NCBI RefSeq assembly: GCF_001006285.1
Contig: NZ_LBBT01000293.1
Coordinates: 1-42,157 of the forward strand
Reading direction: 5' to 3'
From: Paraclostridium benzoelyticum
GTDB lineage: Bacteria; Bacillota; Clostridia; Peptostreptococcales; Peptostreptococcaceae
DNA length: 42,157 nucleotides
The notes beneath the pieces are model-generated. The model searched no databases. It was not told the origin of the DNA and worked only from the letters and a program-made list of their open reading frames with translations. Shown here piece after piece: positions 24,227-32,194 of the stretch; position 1 is the first letter of the stretch, and every line of letters starts with the position of its first letter. The position numbers and the translations under genes were made by a program.

Positions 24227-25696
24227 ATGACACTTTTAGATAAAGATTTAGTATCAATACAAGAAGTTAGAACTCTTGTGAAAAATGCTAAAGCTGCACA
24301 GCAAAAACTAGAATCTATGAACCAAGAACAAATAGATAAAATAGTAAAAGCTATTGCAGATGCAGGATTTGAAAATGCTGAAAAGCTAGCTAAAATGGCT
24401 AATGAAGAAACTGGATTTGGAAAATATGAAGACAAAATAATTAAAAATGTATTTGCATCTAAGATGGTTTATGAAACTTTAAAAGATACAAAAACAGTTG
24501 GGATAATAGGTGAAGATAGAGAAAACAAAACAATAGATATAGCAACACCGGTTGGAGTAGTAGCTGGACTTATACCATCAACTAACCCAACGTCTACTGT
24601 AATATATAAAGCTATGATTGCTTTAAAAGGTGGAAATGCTATAGTATTTTCTCCACATCCAAATGCTAAAAAGTGTATCCTTGAAACTGTAGAAATAATA
24701 AGAAATGCAGCAGTTAATGCAGGATGCCCAAAAGATGCAATAGGATGTATAACAATACCTAGTTTACAAGGTACAAGTGAATTAATGAAGCATAAATTAA
24801 CTTCATTAATACTTGCAACAGGTGGAGAAGCAATGGTTAAAGCTGCATACTCATCAGGAACACCAGCTATAGGAGTTGGACCTGGAAATGGACCAGCCTT
24901 TATAGATAAAAGTGCAGATATAAAGGTAGCTATTAAAAGAATAATAGATTCTAAAACATTTGACAATGGAACTATATGTGCATCAGAACAATCTATAGTA
25001 ATAGAAGAATCTATTGAAAATGAAGTTGTAAGTGAACTTAAAAATCAAGGAGCTTACTTATTAAATGAAGAGGAAAGCCAAAAACTTTCAAAATTCATAA
25101 TGAGAGCTAATGGAACTATGAATCCTCAAATAGTTGGGAAAAGTGTTGAAACTATTTGTAAATTAGCAAATTTAAACAATGTACCAAGTACAGCTAAAGT
25201 TTTAGTGGCAAGAGAAACAAAAGTAGGACCGGATGTAGCTTACTCTAGAGAAAAGCTTACACCAATACTTGCATTCTATGTAGAAAAAAATATAGATTCT
25301 GTAATAACTAGATGTAGAGAAATACTATTAAATGAAGGTGCTGGGCATACATTCTCAATGCATGCTAACAATGAAGAACTAGTAAAAATATTTGCTCTTC
25401 ATATGCCAGTATCTAGAGTTTTAGTAAACACTCCATCTACTCTTGGAGGAATAGGAGCTTCAACAAACTTAACTCCAGCTCTAACATTAGGATGTGGAGC
25501 TATAGGTGGAAGTTCAACATCAAACAATATAGGCCCACTTGATTTAATAAACATTAAAAAAGTAGCTTATGGAGTTAAAGAAATGGAAGAAATAAGAGGA
25601 GATAGACCTCAAAATACAAATGCAAACATATCTTTAGGTGATAACGAAGATTTAATAAATATTTTAGTGAAAAGAATAATTGAAGAATTAAGATAA
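24227..25696 (+). CDS. eutE: CoA-acylating acetaldehyde dehydrogenase EutE
   Basis: The 489-residue enzyme converts acetaldehyde, CoA and NAD+ to acetyl-CoA and NADH in the microcompartment lumen. Visible signatures: ATPVGVVAGLIPSTNPTSTV (cofactor site), AIGVGPGNGPAFIDKSA and the catalytic Cys251 in DNGTICASEQSIV. The first 30 residues (VSIQEVRTLVKNAKAAQQKL) form an amphipathic helix, possibly for encapsulation. GAGGATGAG lies just upstream of the ATG, inside the end of the previous gene. Confidence 0.97.
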   Translation: MTLLDKDLVSIQEVRTLVKNAKAAQQKLESMNQEQIDKIVKAIADAGFENAEKLAKMANEETGFGKYEDKIIKNVFASKMVYETLKDTKTVGIIGEDRENKTIDIATPVGVVAGLIPSTNPTSTVIYKAMIALKGGNAIVFSPHPNAKKCILETVEIIRNAAVNAGCPKDAIGCITIPSLQGTSELMKHKLTSLILATGGEAMVKAAYSSGTPAIGVGPGNGPAFIDKSADIKVAIKRIIDSKTFDNGTICASEQSIVIEESIENEVVSELKNQGAYLLNEEESQKLSKFIMRANGTMNPQIVGKSVETICKLANLNNVPSTAKVLVARETKVGPDVAYSREKLTPILAFYVEKNIDSVITRCREILLNEGAGHTFSMHANNEELVKIFALHMPVSRVLVNTPSTLGGIGASTNLTPALTLGCGAIGGSSTSNNIGPLDLINIKKVAYGVKEMEEIRGDRPQNTNANISLGDNEDLINILVKRIIEELR

Positions 25697-25756
25697 TTAA
25701 AAAGTATACTAAATAAAAAATTAAAATAAACTATAAAAATTTTGGAGGATAAGATT

Positions 25757-26044
25757 ATGGCAAACGCAAATGCATTAGGAATGATAGAAACTAAAGGATT
25801 AGTAGGAGCAATAGAAGCAGCAGATGCAATGGTTAAAGCAGCAAACGTTCAATTAGTTGGAAAAGAGCAAGTTGGTGGAGGATTAGTTACAGTAATGGTA
25901 AGAGGAGATGTTGGAGCTGTTAAAGCTGCAACAGATGCAGGAGCAGCTGCAGCTGAAAGAGTAGGAGAATTAGTATCAGTACACGTTATACCAAGACCAC
26001 ACTTTGAAGTAGACGCTATATTACCAAAAGTTAGCGAAAAGTAA
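25757..26044 (+). CDS. eutM: Major hexameric shell protein EutM
   Basis: This 95-residue single BMC-domain protein ([47 protein letters not shown]) is the standard hexagonal tile of the shell. ATG 25757 follows GGAGG (25743-25747) by nine bases; an in-frame upstream start at 25742 is rejected. A terminator follows directly, which would leave this abundant shell protein more highly expressed than the genes behind it. Confidence 0.97.
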   Translation: MANANALGMIETKGLVGAIEAADAMVKAANVQLVGKEQVGGGLVTVMVRGDVGAVKAATDAGAAAAERVGELVSVHVIPRPHFEVDAILPKVSEK

Positions 26045-26061
26045 TAAAAATTTAAGTAAAT

Positions 26062-26092
26062 AGGGGTTGTTTCAATTGAGACACCCCTTTTT
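26062..26092 (+). terminator. Internal (partial) terminator after eutM
   Basis: AGGGGT-TGTTTC pairs with GAGACA-CCCCT around AATT and ends in TTTTT. It lies inside the eut gene series with no promoter seen directly behind it, so it probably attenuates rather than ends transcription. Confidence 0.75.
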
Positions 26093-26118
26093 ACACATCC
26101 GATAGGAGTTGTGAGGAT

Positions 26119-26877
26119 ATGGGTGTTTTAACAGAAAGTGAAGTAAGAAAAAAAATAGGACATACAGATGTAAAAGAGTTTTATATAGAAAAGGGACAAA
26201 TTATAACTCCTTCAGCAAAATCGTATTTAACTGATAAAAATATAGCTTTAAAATACGTAAACTCATTAGATGAAATAGAAAAAAATAAAACTAGTGAAGA
26301 TAAAGCTGATGTAAAACAAGAAAAAAGATATAAGTATGTTACTGTATTTGGAGCTAACTTAGACGAAAAACCTGAACATATGACTTCTTTAAACGGTAAT
26401 TTACTTGTATTTAAAGATCATAAAAGAATTATTTTAAGAGGTAAGGTAGATTCCTTAGAAGCTAGAATTTTACAAGCTCAGATTTTATGTCAAAAGCATG
26501 AAATGAAAAAGTTACTAAAAGATCTTCAGGAAGTTTTAGTGTTTGTTAGAACTATAATGAGATGTGAAGTTTTAGAAGAAAAATTAGAAGAATTTAAACT
26601 TTTAGGATTGACACCTGAAGAACTAAGAGAACAATCTCATTATCCTAAAAAATACTTTGGAATAGGTCATGAGTTTCCAAATTATGAAATGGGAGAAATG
26701 GTAGTTGAGATAAATAGTATAAGAACACTAACAAGAGAGGTTGAACTTGCTGCATATGAAGCTTTCAAAGGAGAATATGGACAAGTTGAAAGAGAAGATT
26801 TAATAAAAGCTTTAAACCGATTATCCTCAGTATTTTGGATTATGATCTATAAAATTAGAACAAATAAATATAAATAG
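26119..26877 (+). CDS. eutT: Corrinoid adenosyltransferase EutT
   Basis: The 252-residue protein adds an adenosyl group from ATP to cob(I)alamin, supplying coenzyme B12 to EutBC. An N-terminal module (residues 1-50: LTESEVRKKIG, IEKGQIITPSAKSYLTDKNI) is shared with other microcompartment proteins. A helical adenosyltransferase domain follows (KPEHMTSLNGNLLVFKDHKR, RGKVDSLEARILQAQILCQK, EINSIRTLTREVELAAYEAF). The HX11CCX2C metal site of enterobacterial EutT is not visible, as in other Firmicute EutT proteins. GTGAGG lies 3-8 bases before the start, with GATAGGAG a little further upstream. Confidence 0.88.
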   Translation: MGVLTESEVRKKIGHTDVKEFYIEKGQIITPSAKSYLTDKNIALKYVNSLDEIEKNKTSEDKADVKQEKRYKYVTVFGANLDEKPEHMTSLNGNLLVFKDHKRIILRGKVDSLEARILQAQILCQKHEMKKLLKDLQEVLVFVRTIMRCEVLEEKLEEFKLLGLTPEELREQSHYPKKYFGIGHEFPNYEMGEMVVEINSIRTLTREVELAAYEAFKGEYGQVEREDLIKALNRLSSVFWIMIYKIRTNKYK

Positions 26878-26889
26878 TTGGAGGATAGC

Positions 26890-27522
26890 ATGAATATAGC
26901 ATTAGATAATATCGTAGATGAAGTTGTAAAAAGAGTAAAAAAAGAAGCGTTTATAGAAGTTGAAGCATCTGGAAGACATATTCATTTAAGTAGAGCGGAT
27001 ATAGATAAATTATTTGGAGTAGGTTATCAACTTACAAAGATAAAGGATTTATCTCAACCAGGGCAATATGCTTGTAAAGAAAGAGTTTGTATAAGTGGAC
27101 CTAAAGGCGAATTTAAAAATGTTATAGTACTTGGACCAGAAAGAGCACAAACTCAAGTTGAAGTATCTTTAACTGATTGTTCTCAATTAGGATTAAAAGC
27201 CCCTATAAAGCAAAGTGGAGATTTAAACGGAACATTAGGGATAAAAATATACACAGAAAAAGATAGCATTGAATTAGAAAAAGGTCTTATGGTAGCAAAA
27301 AGACATGTGCATATGAATGAAGAAGATGCTAAAAAGTTCAACGTTTCTGACAATGAAGTTGTAAAGGTTAAGGTATTTGGAAAAAGACCATTAATATTTG
27401 ATGATGTTGTTATAAGAGTTAACAAAAACTTTGAGACATTTATGCATATTGATTATGATGAAGCCAATGCATGTGGATTTAGCAAAGGATGTTTAGCTAG
27501 AATAATAAAAAATAATCTATAA
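26890..27522 (+). CDS. pduL: PduL-type phosphate acyltransferase
   Basis: The 210-residue enzyme converts acetyl-CoA to acetyl phosphate and recycles CoA within the microcompartment. It has two PduL repeats with the metal-binding His motifs EASGRHIHLSRADIDKLFG and VAKRHVHMNEEDAKKF. The N-terminal MNIALDNIVDEVVKRVKKEA is an amphipathic helix of encapsulation-peptide type. ATG 26890 has GGAGG 7 bases upstream. It replaces the Pta-like EutD of enteric eut operons; some Firmicute annotations call it eutD. Confidence 0.93.
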   Translation: MNIALDNIVDEVVKRVKKEAFIEVEASGRHIHLSRADIDKLFGVGYQLTKIKDLSQPGQYACKERVCISGPKGEFKNVIVLGPERAQTQVEVSLTDCSQLGLKAPIKQSGDLNGTLGIKIYTEKDSIELEKGLMVAKRHVHMNEEDAKKFNVSDNEVVKVKVFGKRPLIFDDVVIRVNKNFETFMHIDYDEANACGFSKGCLARIIKNNL

Positions 27523-27536
27523 GGTAGGTGATATGT

Positions 27537-28217
27537 ATGGATTATGATAAGCTTATAGAATTTATAGTAGATGAAATATATAAAAAACTTGAAAATCAAG
27601 CTATAAAAGACAATAATGATCTTCCTAAGTGTGTATTAATGAGGGAAAGAGATGAAGAAAAATATAAATTCTTAAATGATAAATTTAAAGTTTTAAATTA
27701 TAACAAAGATATAAAAGATTGTGATGTTTTAGTAATATCAAGGCTTTGTTTGAGAGGGCTTTGTAATTTAGCTATGGGAAATAGCGTATCAGATGAAGAA
27801 CGTTTTATATTAAAGATGATTATGAGCGGAAAAAAAGTTTATGTAATGGAAGATGGACTTGAATATAAAAGGTACAAGCAAACAGCACCTAAGACTTTAT
27901 ATAATAAATATTTAAACTTTGAAAAAGAAATTAAGAGCTATGGAGTAGAAATTATAAATAACCCTAAAAGCATATTAAATGAAACTAAGGTTAACTACAA
28001 AGAGGAATATGTAAAAGACAATACAGAAATTAAAGTAAATGTAAATTTAACTGAGAATACACTTGATTTGAGAAGTAAAAAACTTATATCAGAATCTGAT
28101 TTAAGAAAACCTCAAATAAATGGTATAGATAAAATTTTATTAGGGAAGAGAAGTTTAGTAACCCCACTAGCTAATGATTTTATAAGAATACACAACTTAA
28201 AAGTAGATAAAGAGTAA
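27537..28217 (+). CDS. Ethanolamine utilization protein of unknown function
   Basis: The 226-residue protein belongs, by context and architecture, to the family annotated only as 'ethanolamine utilization protein' in Firmicute eut clusters (TIGR02536-like). It begins with an amphipathic helix (MDYDKLIEFIVDEIYKKLEN). A central alpha/beta part with a flavoprotein-like feel follows (DCDVLVISRLCLRGLCNLAM, KKVYVMEDGLEYKRYKQTA). A C-terminal module (SKKLISESDLRK, GKRSLVTPLANDFIRIHNLK) resembles the N-terminal module of the neighbouring EutT. ATG 27537 is favoured over a GTG at 27528 because AAGGTAGGTG lies at a proper distance. No catalytic motif is recognised. Confidence 0.75.
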   Translation: MDYDKLIEFIVDEIYKKLENQAIKDNNDLPKCVLMRERDEEKYKFLNDKFKVLNYNKDIKDCDVLVISRLCLRGLCNLAMGNSVSDEERFILKMIMSGKKVYVMEDGLEYKRYKQTAPKTLYNKYLNFEKEIKSYGVEIINNPKSILNETKVNYKEEYVKDNTEIKVNVNLTENTLDLRSKKLISESDLRKPQINGIDKILLGKRSLVTPLANDFIRIHNLKVDKE

Positions 28218-28230
28218 AGGAGATATTCTT

Positions 28231-28503
28231 ATGGAAATTGGAAAAGTAGTTGGAAACGTTTGGGCAACAAGAAAAGATGAGAAATTATGTGGACAAAAAC
28301 TATTAGTTTTAAAACTTTTAAAAGATAACGATTCATATTGTGATGGATTTTTAGTTGCAGCTGATAATGCAGGAGCAGGCAATGGAGATTTAGTATTAGT
28401 AACAAGAGGATCTGGAGCTAGAGAATCTTTGGAGGATAGATCTATACCAGTTGATGCTACTATAGTTGGCGTTGTAGATTCACTAGAGGTACATGATGAA
28501 TAA
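28231..28503 (+). CDS. eutN: Pentameric vertex shell protein EutN
   Basis: The 90-residue EutN/CcmL-family protein (MEIGKVVGNVWATRKDEKLC, VAADNAGAGNGDLVLVTRGS, VGVVDSLEV) forms pentamers that cap the vertices of the shell. AAAGGAGA lies upstream of the ATG. Its last 11 bases overlap the next gene, so the two are translationally coupled. Confidence 0.95.
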   Translation: MEIGKVVGNVWATRKDEKLCGQKLLVLKLLKDNDSYCDGFLVAADNAGAGNGDLVLVTRGSGARESLEDRSIPVDATIVGVVDSLEVHDE

Positions 28504-29053
28504 AAGCATAGGCTCTATAGAGTTTAGAAGTATTGCAAAGGGAATTGAAGTATCTAATGAAATGGTCAAAAAATCTTATGTTGATATATTATACTTAAAA
28601 AGTATTTGCCCTGGAAAGTTTATAATAATTATAAGCGGTGATACAGGAGAAGTTAATACCGCTATTGAGTATGGACTTAGTATATCACAAGGGTTTGTCG
28701 TAGATAGTTTTGTTATAAACTCAGTACACGAAAGTATAATAGGTGCATTAAAAAACAAGTATGAACCTATAAATGAAGTTAATTGTATAGGGGTTATGGA
28801 AACTAGCAAAGTATGTGCAGGATTAAAAGCATTAGACAAAACATTAAAAAGTAGCGATACAACCATAATTAAACTTCAATTGTCATTTGCAATAGGTGGA
28901 AAACTTGTATATATAGTTTGTGGAAGTTTAAGTAGCGTAAATTACGGAATAGATGAAGGTAAAAAAGAGTTGAAGGACAAAGATGTGATACAAGCTTTAG
29001 TAATGCCTCATGTAGATGAAAAAATAATAAAACATTTAATAGGGAGAGGATAG
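28493..29053 (+). CDS. Tandem BMC-domain (BMC-T) shell protein, PduT-like with candidate Fe-S cysteine
   Basis: The 186-residue protein has two BMC domains (about 3-90: IGSIEFRSIAKGIEVSNEMV, GDTGEVNTAIEYG; and 98-180: CIGVMETSKVCAGLKALDKT, GSLSSVNYGIDEGK). Length and order match PduT-type trimers. Cys39 in KSICPGKF sits where PduT has the cysteine that, from three subunits, holds a [4Fe-4S] cluster at the pore, suggesting electron transfer or cluster delivery across the shell. The start overlaps eutN by 11 bases; ATG at 28493 or 28496 is possible. eutH starts 2 bases after the stop. Confidence 0.88.
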   Translation: MMNKSIGSIEFRSIAKGIEVSNEMVKKSYVDILYLKSICPGKFIIIISGDTGEVNTAIEYGLSISQGFVVDSFVINSVHESIIGALKNKYEPINEVNCIGVMETSKVCAGLKALDKTLKSSDTTIIKLQLSFAIGGKLVYIVCGSLSSVNYGIDEGKKELKDKDVIQALVMPHVDEKIIKHLIGRG

Positions 29054-29055
29054 CC

Positions 29056-30147
29056 ATGAGTATAAATGAAATTATAATCTATATAATGGTAGCATTTATG
29101 GTATTGGGTGCTATAGATAAGTGCATAGGCAATAAATTTGGGTTAGGTGAACAATTTGAAGAAGGTATTGTTGCTATGGGATCACTTGCAGTTGCAATGG
29201 TAGGGGTAATATGTTTAGCTCCAGTACTAGCAGATGTATTAAGACCTATTATAGTTCCTGTATTTGATATGTTAGGAGCTGACCCAGCTATGTTTGCAGG
29301 TTCTATATTAGCAAATGATATGGGTGGAGCACCCCTAGCAATGGAACTTGCAAAAGATCCAAACGCAGGATTGTTTGGAGGACTTATAGTTGGAGCTATG
29401 ATGGGACCAACTATAGTATTTATAATACCGGTAGCACTTGGAATAATAGATAAAGAAGATCAAAAATTCTTAGCAACAGGAATTCTTGCAGGAATAATAA
29501 CTATACCTATAGGAGCGTTTATAGGAGGGTTAGTTGCAGGATTTGATGTAATGATGATAATTAAAAACTTAATTCCTATAATAATATTTGCAGCAATAAT
29601 AGCTTTAGGATTATTAAAGTTTGAAAGTGCAATGATAAAAGGATTTACTTACTTTGGTAAAGGTGTTGTAATAGTAATAACTTTAGGACTTGCAGCAGCA
29701 ATAGTTGAAGCTTTAACTGGAATTGTTGTAATACCAGGAATGAACCCTATTAGCGAGGGAATAGAAATTGTTGGAGATATAGCTATAGTTTTAGCAGGAG
29801 CATTCCCATTAGTATTTGTTATAACTAAAGTTTTCAATAAACCACTTATGGCTTTAGGAAAACTTTTAGGAATGAATGATATAGCAGCAGCTGGATTAGT
29901 AGCAAGTTTAGCTAACTGCATACCTATGTTTGGTATGATGAAAGATATGGATGAAAGAGGTAAGATTATAAATGTAGCATTTGCTGTATCTGCGGCATTT
30001 GTATTTGGAGATCATTTAGGATTTACTGCTGGATTTAATGCTGAGATGATAGCACCAATGATAGTAGCTAAGTTAGTTGGAGGAATTACTGCAGTTATTT
30101 TAGCTATGAAATTAGCAAACAAGATGTTAAAAAAGGAGAATGCTTAA
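29056..30147 (+). CDS. eutH: Ethanolamine permease EutH
   Basis: The 363-residue membrane protein has about ten helices and belongs to the EutH family, which brings ethanolamine into the cell. Typical segments: AIDKCIGNKFGLGEQFEEGI, LANDMGGAPLAMELA, GAMMGPTIVFIIPVALGIID and FGDHLGFTAGFNAEMIAP. GGGAGAGGA lies upstream of the ATG. It is followed with a one-base gap by the cupin gene. Confidence 0.96.
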   Translation: MSINEIIIYIMVAFMVLGAIDKCIGNKFGLGEQFEEGIVAMGSLAVAMVGVICLAPVLADVLRPIIVPVFDMLGADPAMFAGSILANDMGGAPLAMELAKDPNAGLFGGLIVGAMMGPTIVFIIPVALGIIDKEDQKFLATGILAGIITIPIGAFIGGLVAGFDVMMIIKNLIPIIIFAAIIALGLLKFESAMIKGFTYFGKGVVIVITLGLAAAIVEALTGIVVIPGMNPISEGIEIVGDIAIVLAGAFPLVFVITKVFNKPLMALGKLLGMNDIAAAGLVASLANCIPMFGMMKDMDERGKIINVAFAVSAAFVFGDHLGFTAGFNAEMIAPMIVAKLVGGITAVILAMKLANKMLKKENA

Positions 30148-30148
30148 G

Positions 30149-30622
30149 ATGGATATAAAGAATTTAGATAAATCTATGTTAGAACAGTTAGTAAGACAAA
30201 TAATACAAGAAAAGATAAATGGAAGTGAAAATAGTGTTGACTTTCTAAGAGATAAAGATGAAAGTGGAGTAATTTCTATAAAACTTCCAACTGTAAAAGT
30301 TGATGAGTCAAATAGATTAGATACAGGAAATCCAAGTGATGTAGTATATACTAAAGACTTATTTACATTAGAAGAAAGTCCTAGATTAGGATGTGGAATA
30401 ATGGAGATGAAAGAAACTACATTTGATTGGACATTAGATTATGACGAAGTAGATTATGTAATAGAAGGAACTTTAGATATCATAATTAATGGAAAAACGG
30501 TATCAGCATCTGCAGGAGAGTTAATATTAATACCAAAAGGTAGTAGTATACAATTCTCAGTTAAGGATTATGCTAGATTTATATATGTAACTTATCCTGC
30601 TGATTGGGCTTCACAAAATTAA
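30149..30622 (+). CDS. eutQ: EutQ-like cupin protein
   Basis: The 157-residue protein has a C-terminal cupin barrel (about 50-150: YDEVDYVIEGTLDIIINGKT, GELILIPKGSSIQFSV). E. coli and Salmonella EutQ have been assigned an acetate kinase role, which would use the acetyl phosphate made by the PduL enzyme. The first 25 residues (MDIKNLDKSMLEQLVRQIIQ) form an amphipathic, encapsulation-like helix. ATG 30149 is favoured because AAGGAG lies about 10 bases upstream; an ATG at 30140 lies too near it. It is the last gene of the cluster. Confidence 0.88.
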   Translation: MDIKNLDKSMLEQLVRQIIQEKINGSENSVDFLRDKDESGVISIKLPTVKVDESNRLDTGNPSDVVYTKDLFTLEESPRLGCGIMEMKETTFDWTLDYDEVDYVIEGTLDIIINGKTVSASAGELILIPKGSSIQFSVKDYARFIYVTYPADWASQN

Positions 30623-30648
30623 GCTAAGTTTAAAAATTTTGTAGTTAT

Positions 30649-30725
30649 GAAGGTGGTAACAGTAGTTTTGCTTCCAAAGCTGGAAAGATGCTTTGAAGGT
30701 CGCTAAAACTTCTATTACCACTTTC
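30649..30725. repeat. Structured hairpin element, copy A (end of eut cluster)
   Basis: A 77-base, nearly fully paired hairpin. The outer stem GAAGGTGGTAA pairs with TTACCACTTTC, then AGTTTT pairs with AAAACT. A T (30704) is bulged, GC pairs with GC, and a core stem CAAAGC/GCTTTG closes the nine-base loop TGGAAAGAT. It lies between the convergent eutQ and sleC genes and may serve as a two-way terminator. The core recurs at 41003, 41094 and 41526 with unrelated outer stems. Confidence 0.75.
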
Positions 30726-30749
30726 ACTATTTGTTTTTACTATTTTAAT

Positions 30750-31991
30750 TTATATTTCAAACTCTGCTATTTTAGTTACTGCTACATAAATTTTAGATAT
30801 AGCATACCAAGTAGCAAAATCAACGTTTCCGCTTTGATTCATTCTAAATATTTCTTGGAATTTACGAACGCTTTCTTGTGTTTTTGGACCGTAAATACCA
30901 TCAACATCAACTTTAGGTAAAGCAGGATAAGCATTGGCTATAGCATTTAATTGATTTTGTATAGTTCTAACTGGTTCGCCTGTAGACCAAAGTGTAAGTG
31001 TATATCCTGGGAATGAAGAAGGAACTCCTTTTATCATATCCGTACCTTGAAGTCCTATATCTTGGCCGTAGTAATATCTTAAAATTTCATCAAACTTATA
31101 ACCTTGATCTCCTAGATACTTACTTCCCCATTGGGTCATTTTACCAGGGCATTGAGTTTGAATTCCATCGCAGTATTGAGCTAATAGGGGTTGAGGATTT
31201 CCTTTTGGTCTTTGAATATATACATTAAATATATTATCAACAACGATACTTATAGTATCGAAAATATTTCTATTGTATATAAATTTATGGTCATATGCTG
31301 TAGTAGATGTAATTGTAAAATCATATCCCATATTTCTATACCATTCAGTATAAACTCTATTTAAAGTAAATGAAACTATAGCTACTACATTTGCATATAT
31401 TGTTTCTGTTGGCCATGTAGCGTAAATCTCAGAGCTTGCAACGTTTTTAATATAATCTCTAAACGGGATCCAATAATTAGGTGCATTTTTATCACTTGGC
31501 ATACCATCATGAACTATTATATATTCTGGAACTACAACATTTGATAAAACAAATGGTATTGGTTTTAAGTCGTCTTCAAGTATTTTAGGTTGAAAATTTC
31601 CGTATAATACGTTATCACTAATTTTATAAATTTTTTTAGTTTTAGTAGTAAAAGCAGATATTTTTGAAAGTGAAATATTTTGAATAGCTTCTACAAGAGG
31701 AAGAATTTGAACTCCTTGTATTACAACTGTTTGATAACCTTCTTTAGATATTGTTAGTATATACGTACTGTAAGCCCTAGGTGAATTAGGAACTTGAGAG
31801 TAAATAAAATTTGGTGCATCTAATGAAATTTTTTTTATCATACCGGATGAATTGGTAATGAGATTTTTATAAATATATTTGCTTTTTGTGCTTCCTTCTT
31901 TAGGAATTGCACATATATTTATAGAAACTCCTTCAATTGGGAAGTTTGTAATTTCATCAGTCACTTTAATCGTCAATAATCCCTTATACAA
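30750..31991 (-). CDS. sleC: Spore cortex-lytic enzyme, SleC-like
   Basis: The 413-residue protein is read from TTG 31991, with AGGAGGGA 7 bases upstream. Order: an N-terminal beta-rich domain (about 1-110, TIKVTDEITNFPIEGVSINI), a SpoIID-like lytic transglycosylase core (about 150-320) with candidate catalytic Glu196 in YATWPTETIYANVVAIVSF, and a C-terminal peptidoglycan-binding domain (about 338-400, NQLNAIANAYPALPKVDVDG, YGPKTQESVRKFQ). SleC enzymes are made in the forespore as zymogens and degrade cortex at germination after Csp protease cleavage. Length is close to the 424-440 of known SleC. No signal peptide is evident at the N-terminus. No csp genes are adjacent, and a sigma-G promoter could not be assigned by eye. 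Confidence 0.82.
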   Translation of the reverse strand: MYKGLLTIKVTDEITNFPIEGVSINICAIPKEGSTKSKYIYKNLITNSSGMIKKISLDAPNFIYSQVPNSPRAYSTYILTISKEGYQTVVIQGVQILPLVEAIQNISLSKISAFTTKTKKIYKISDNVLYGNFQPKILEDDLKPIPFVLSNVVVPEYIIVHDGMPSDKNAPNYWIPFRDYIKNVASSEIYATWPTETIYANVVAIVSFTLNRVYTEWYRNMGYDFTITSTTAYDHKFIYNRNIFDTISIVVDNIFNVYIQRPKGNPQPLLAQYCDGIQTQCPGKMTQWGSKYLGDQGYKFDEILRYYYGQDIGLQGTDMIKGVPSSFPGYTLTLWSTGEPVRTIQNQLNAIANAYPALPKVDVDGIYGPKTQESVRKFQEIFRMNQSGNVDFATWYAISKIYVAVTKIAEFEI

Positions 31992-32194
31992 AAAAATCCC
32001 TCCTAAATAATCTATTAGTTTATATGTATGTATAAAATATTTAAAGTGTACCAGTTGTATTATTAAATTGAACTTATGATATAAATGAATAAATTTAATA
32101 ATGTAAAAATTTTATGAAACAGAAGGTAAAAAGGAGCTATATGTAGAATTATTATATTTGAAGTACATTTAAGTAAGGGCAGGGAGACTTTTTA

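Noticed and set aside
24469-24966. 165-codon minus-strand ORF opposite eutE
   Set aside because: It lies wholly within the strongly supported eutE and has no start signal; open antisense frames are common in such codon usage.
30649-30725. Hairpin copy A as a hammerhead, other small ribozyme or known riboswitch
   Set aside because: CTGGAAAGATG and nearby bases recall CUGAUGA...GAAA only loosely. The conserved catalytic core order is missing, and copies B-D do not keep it.
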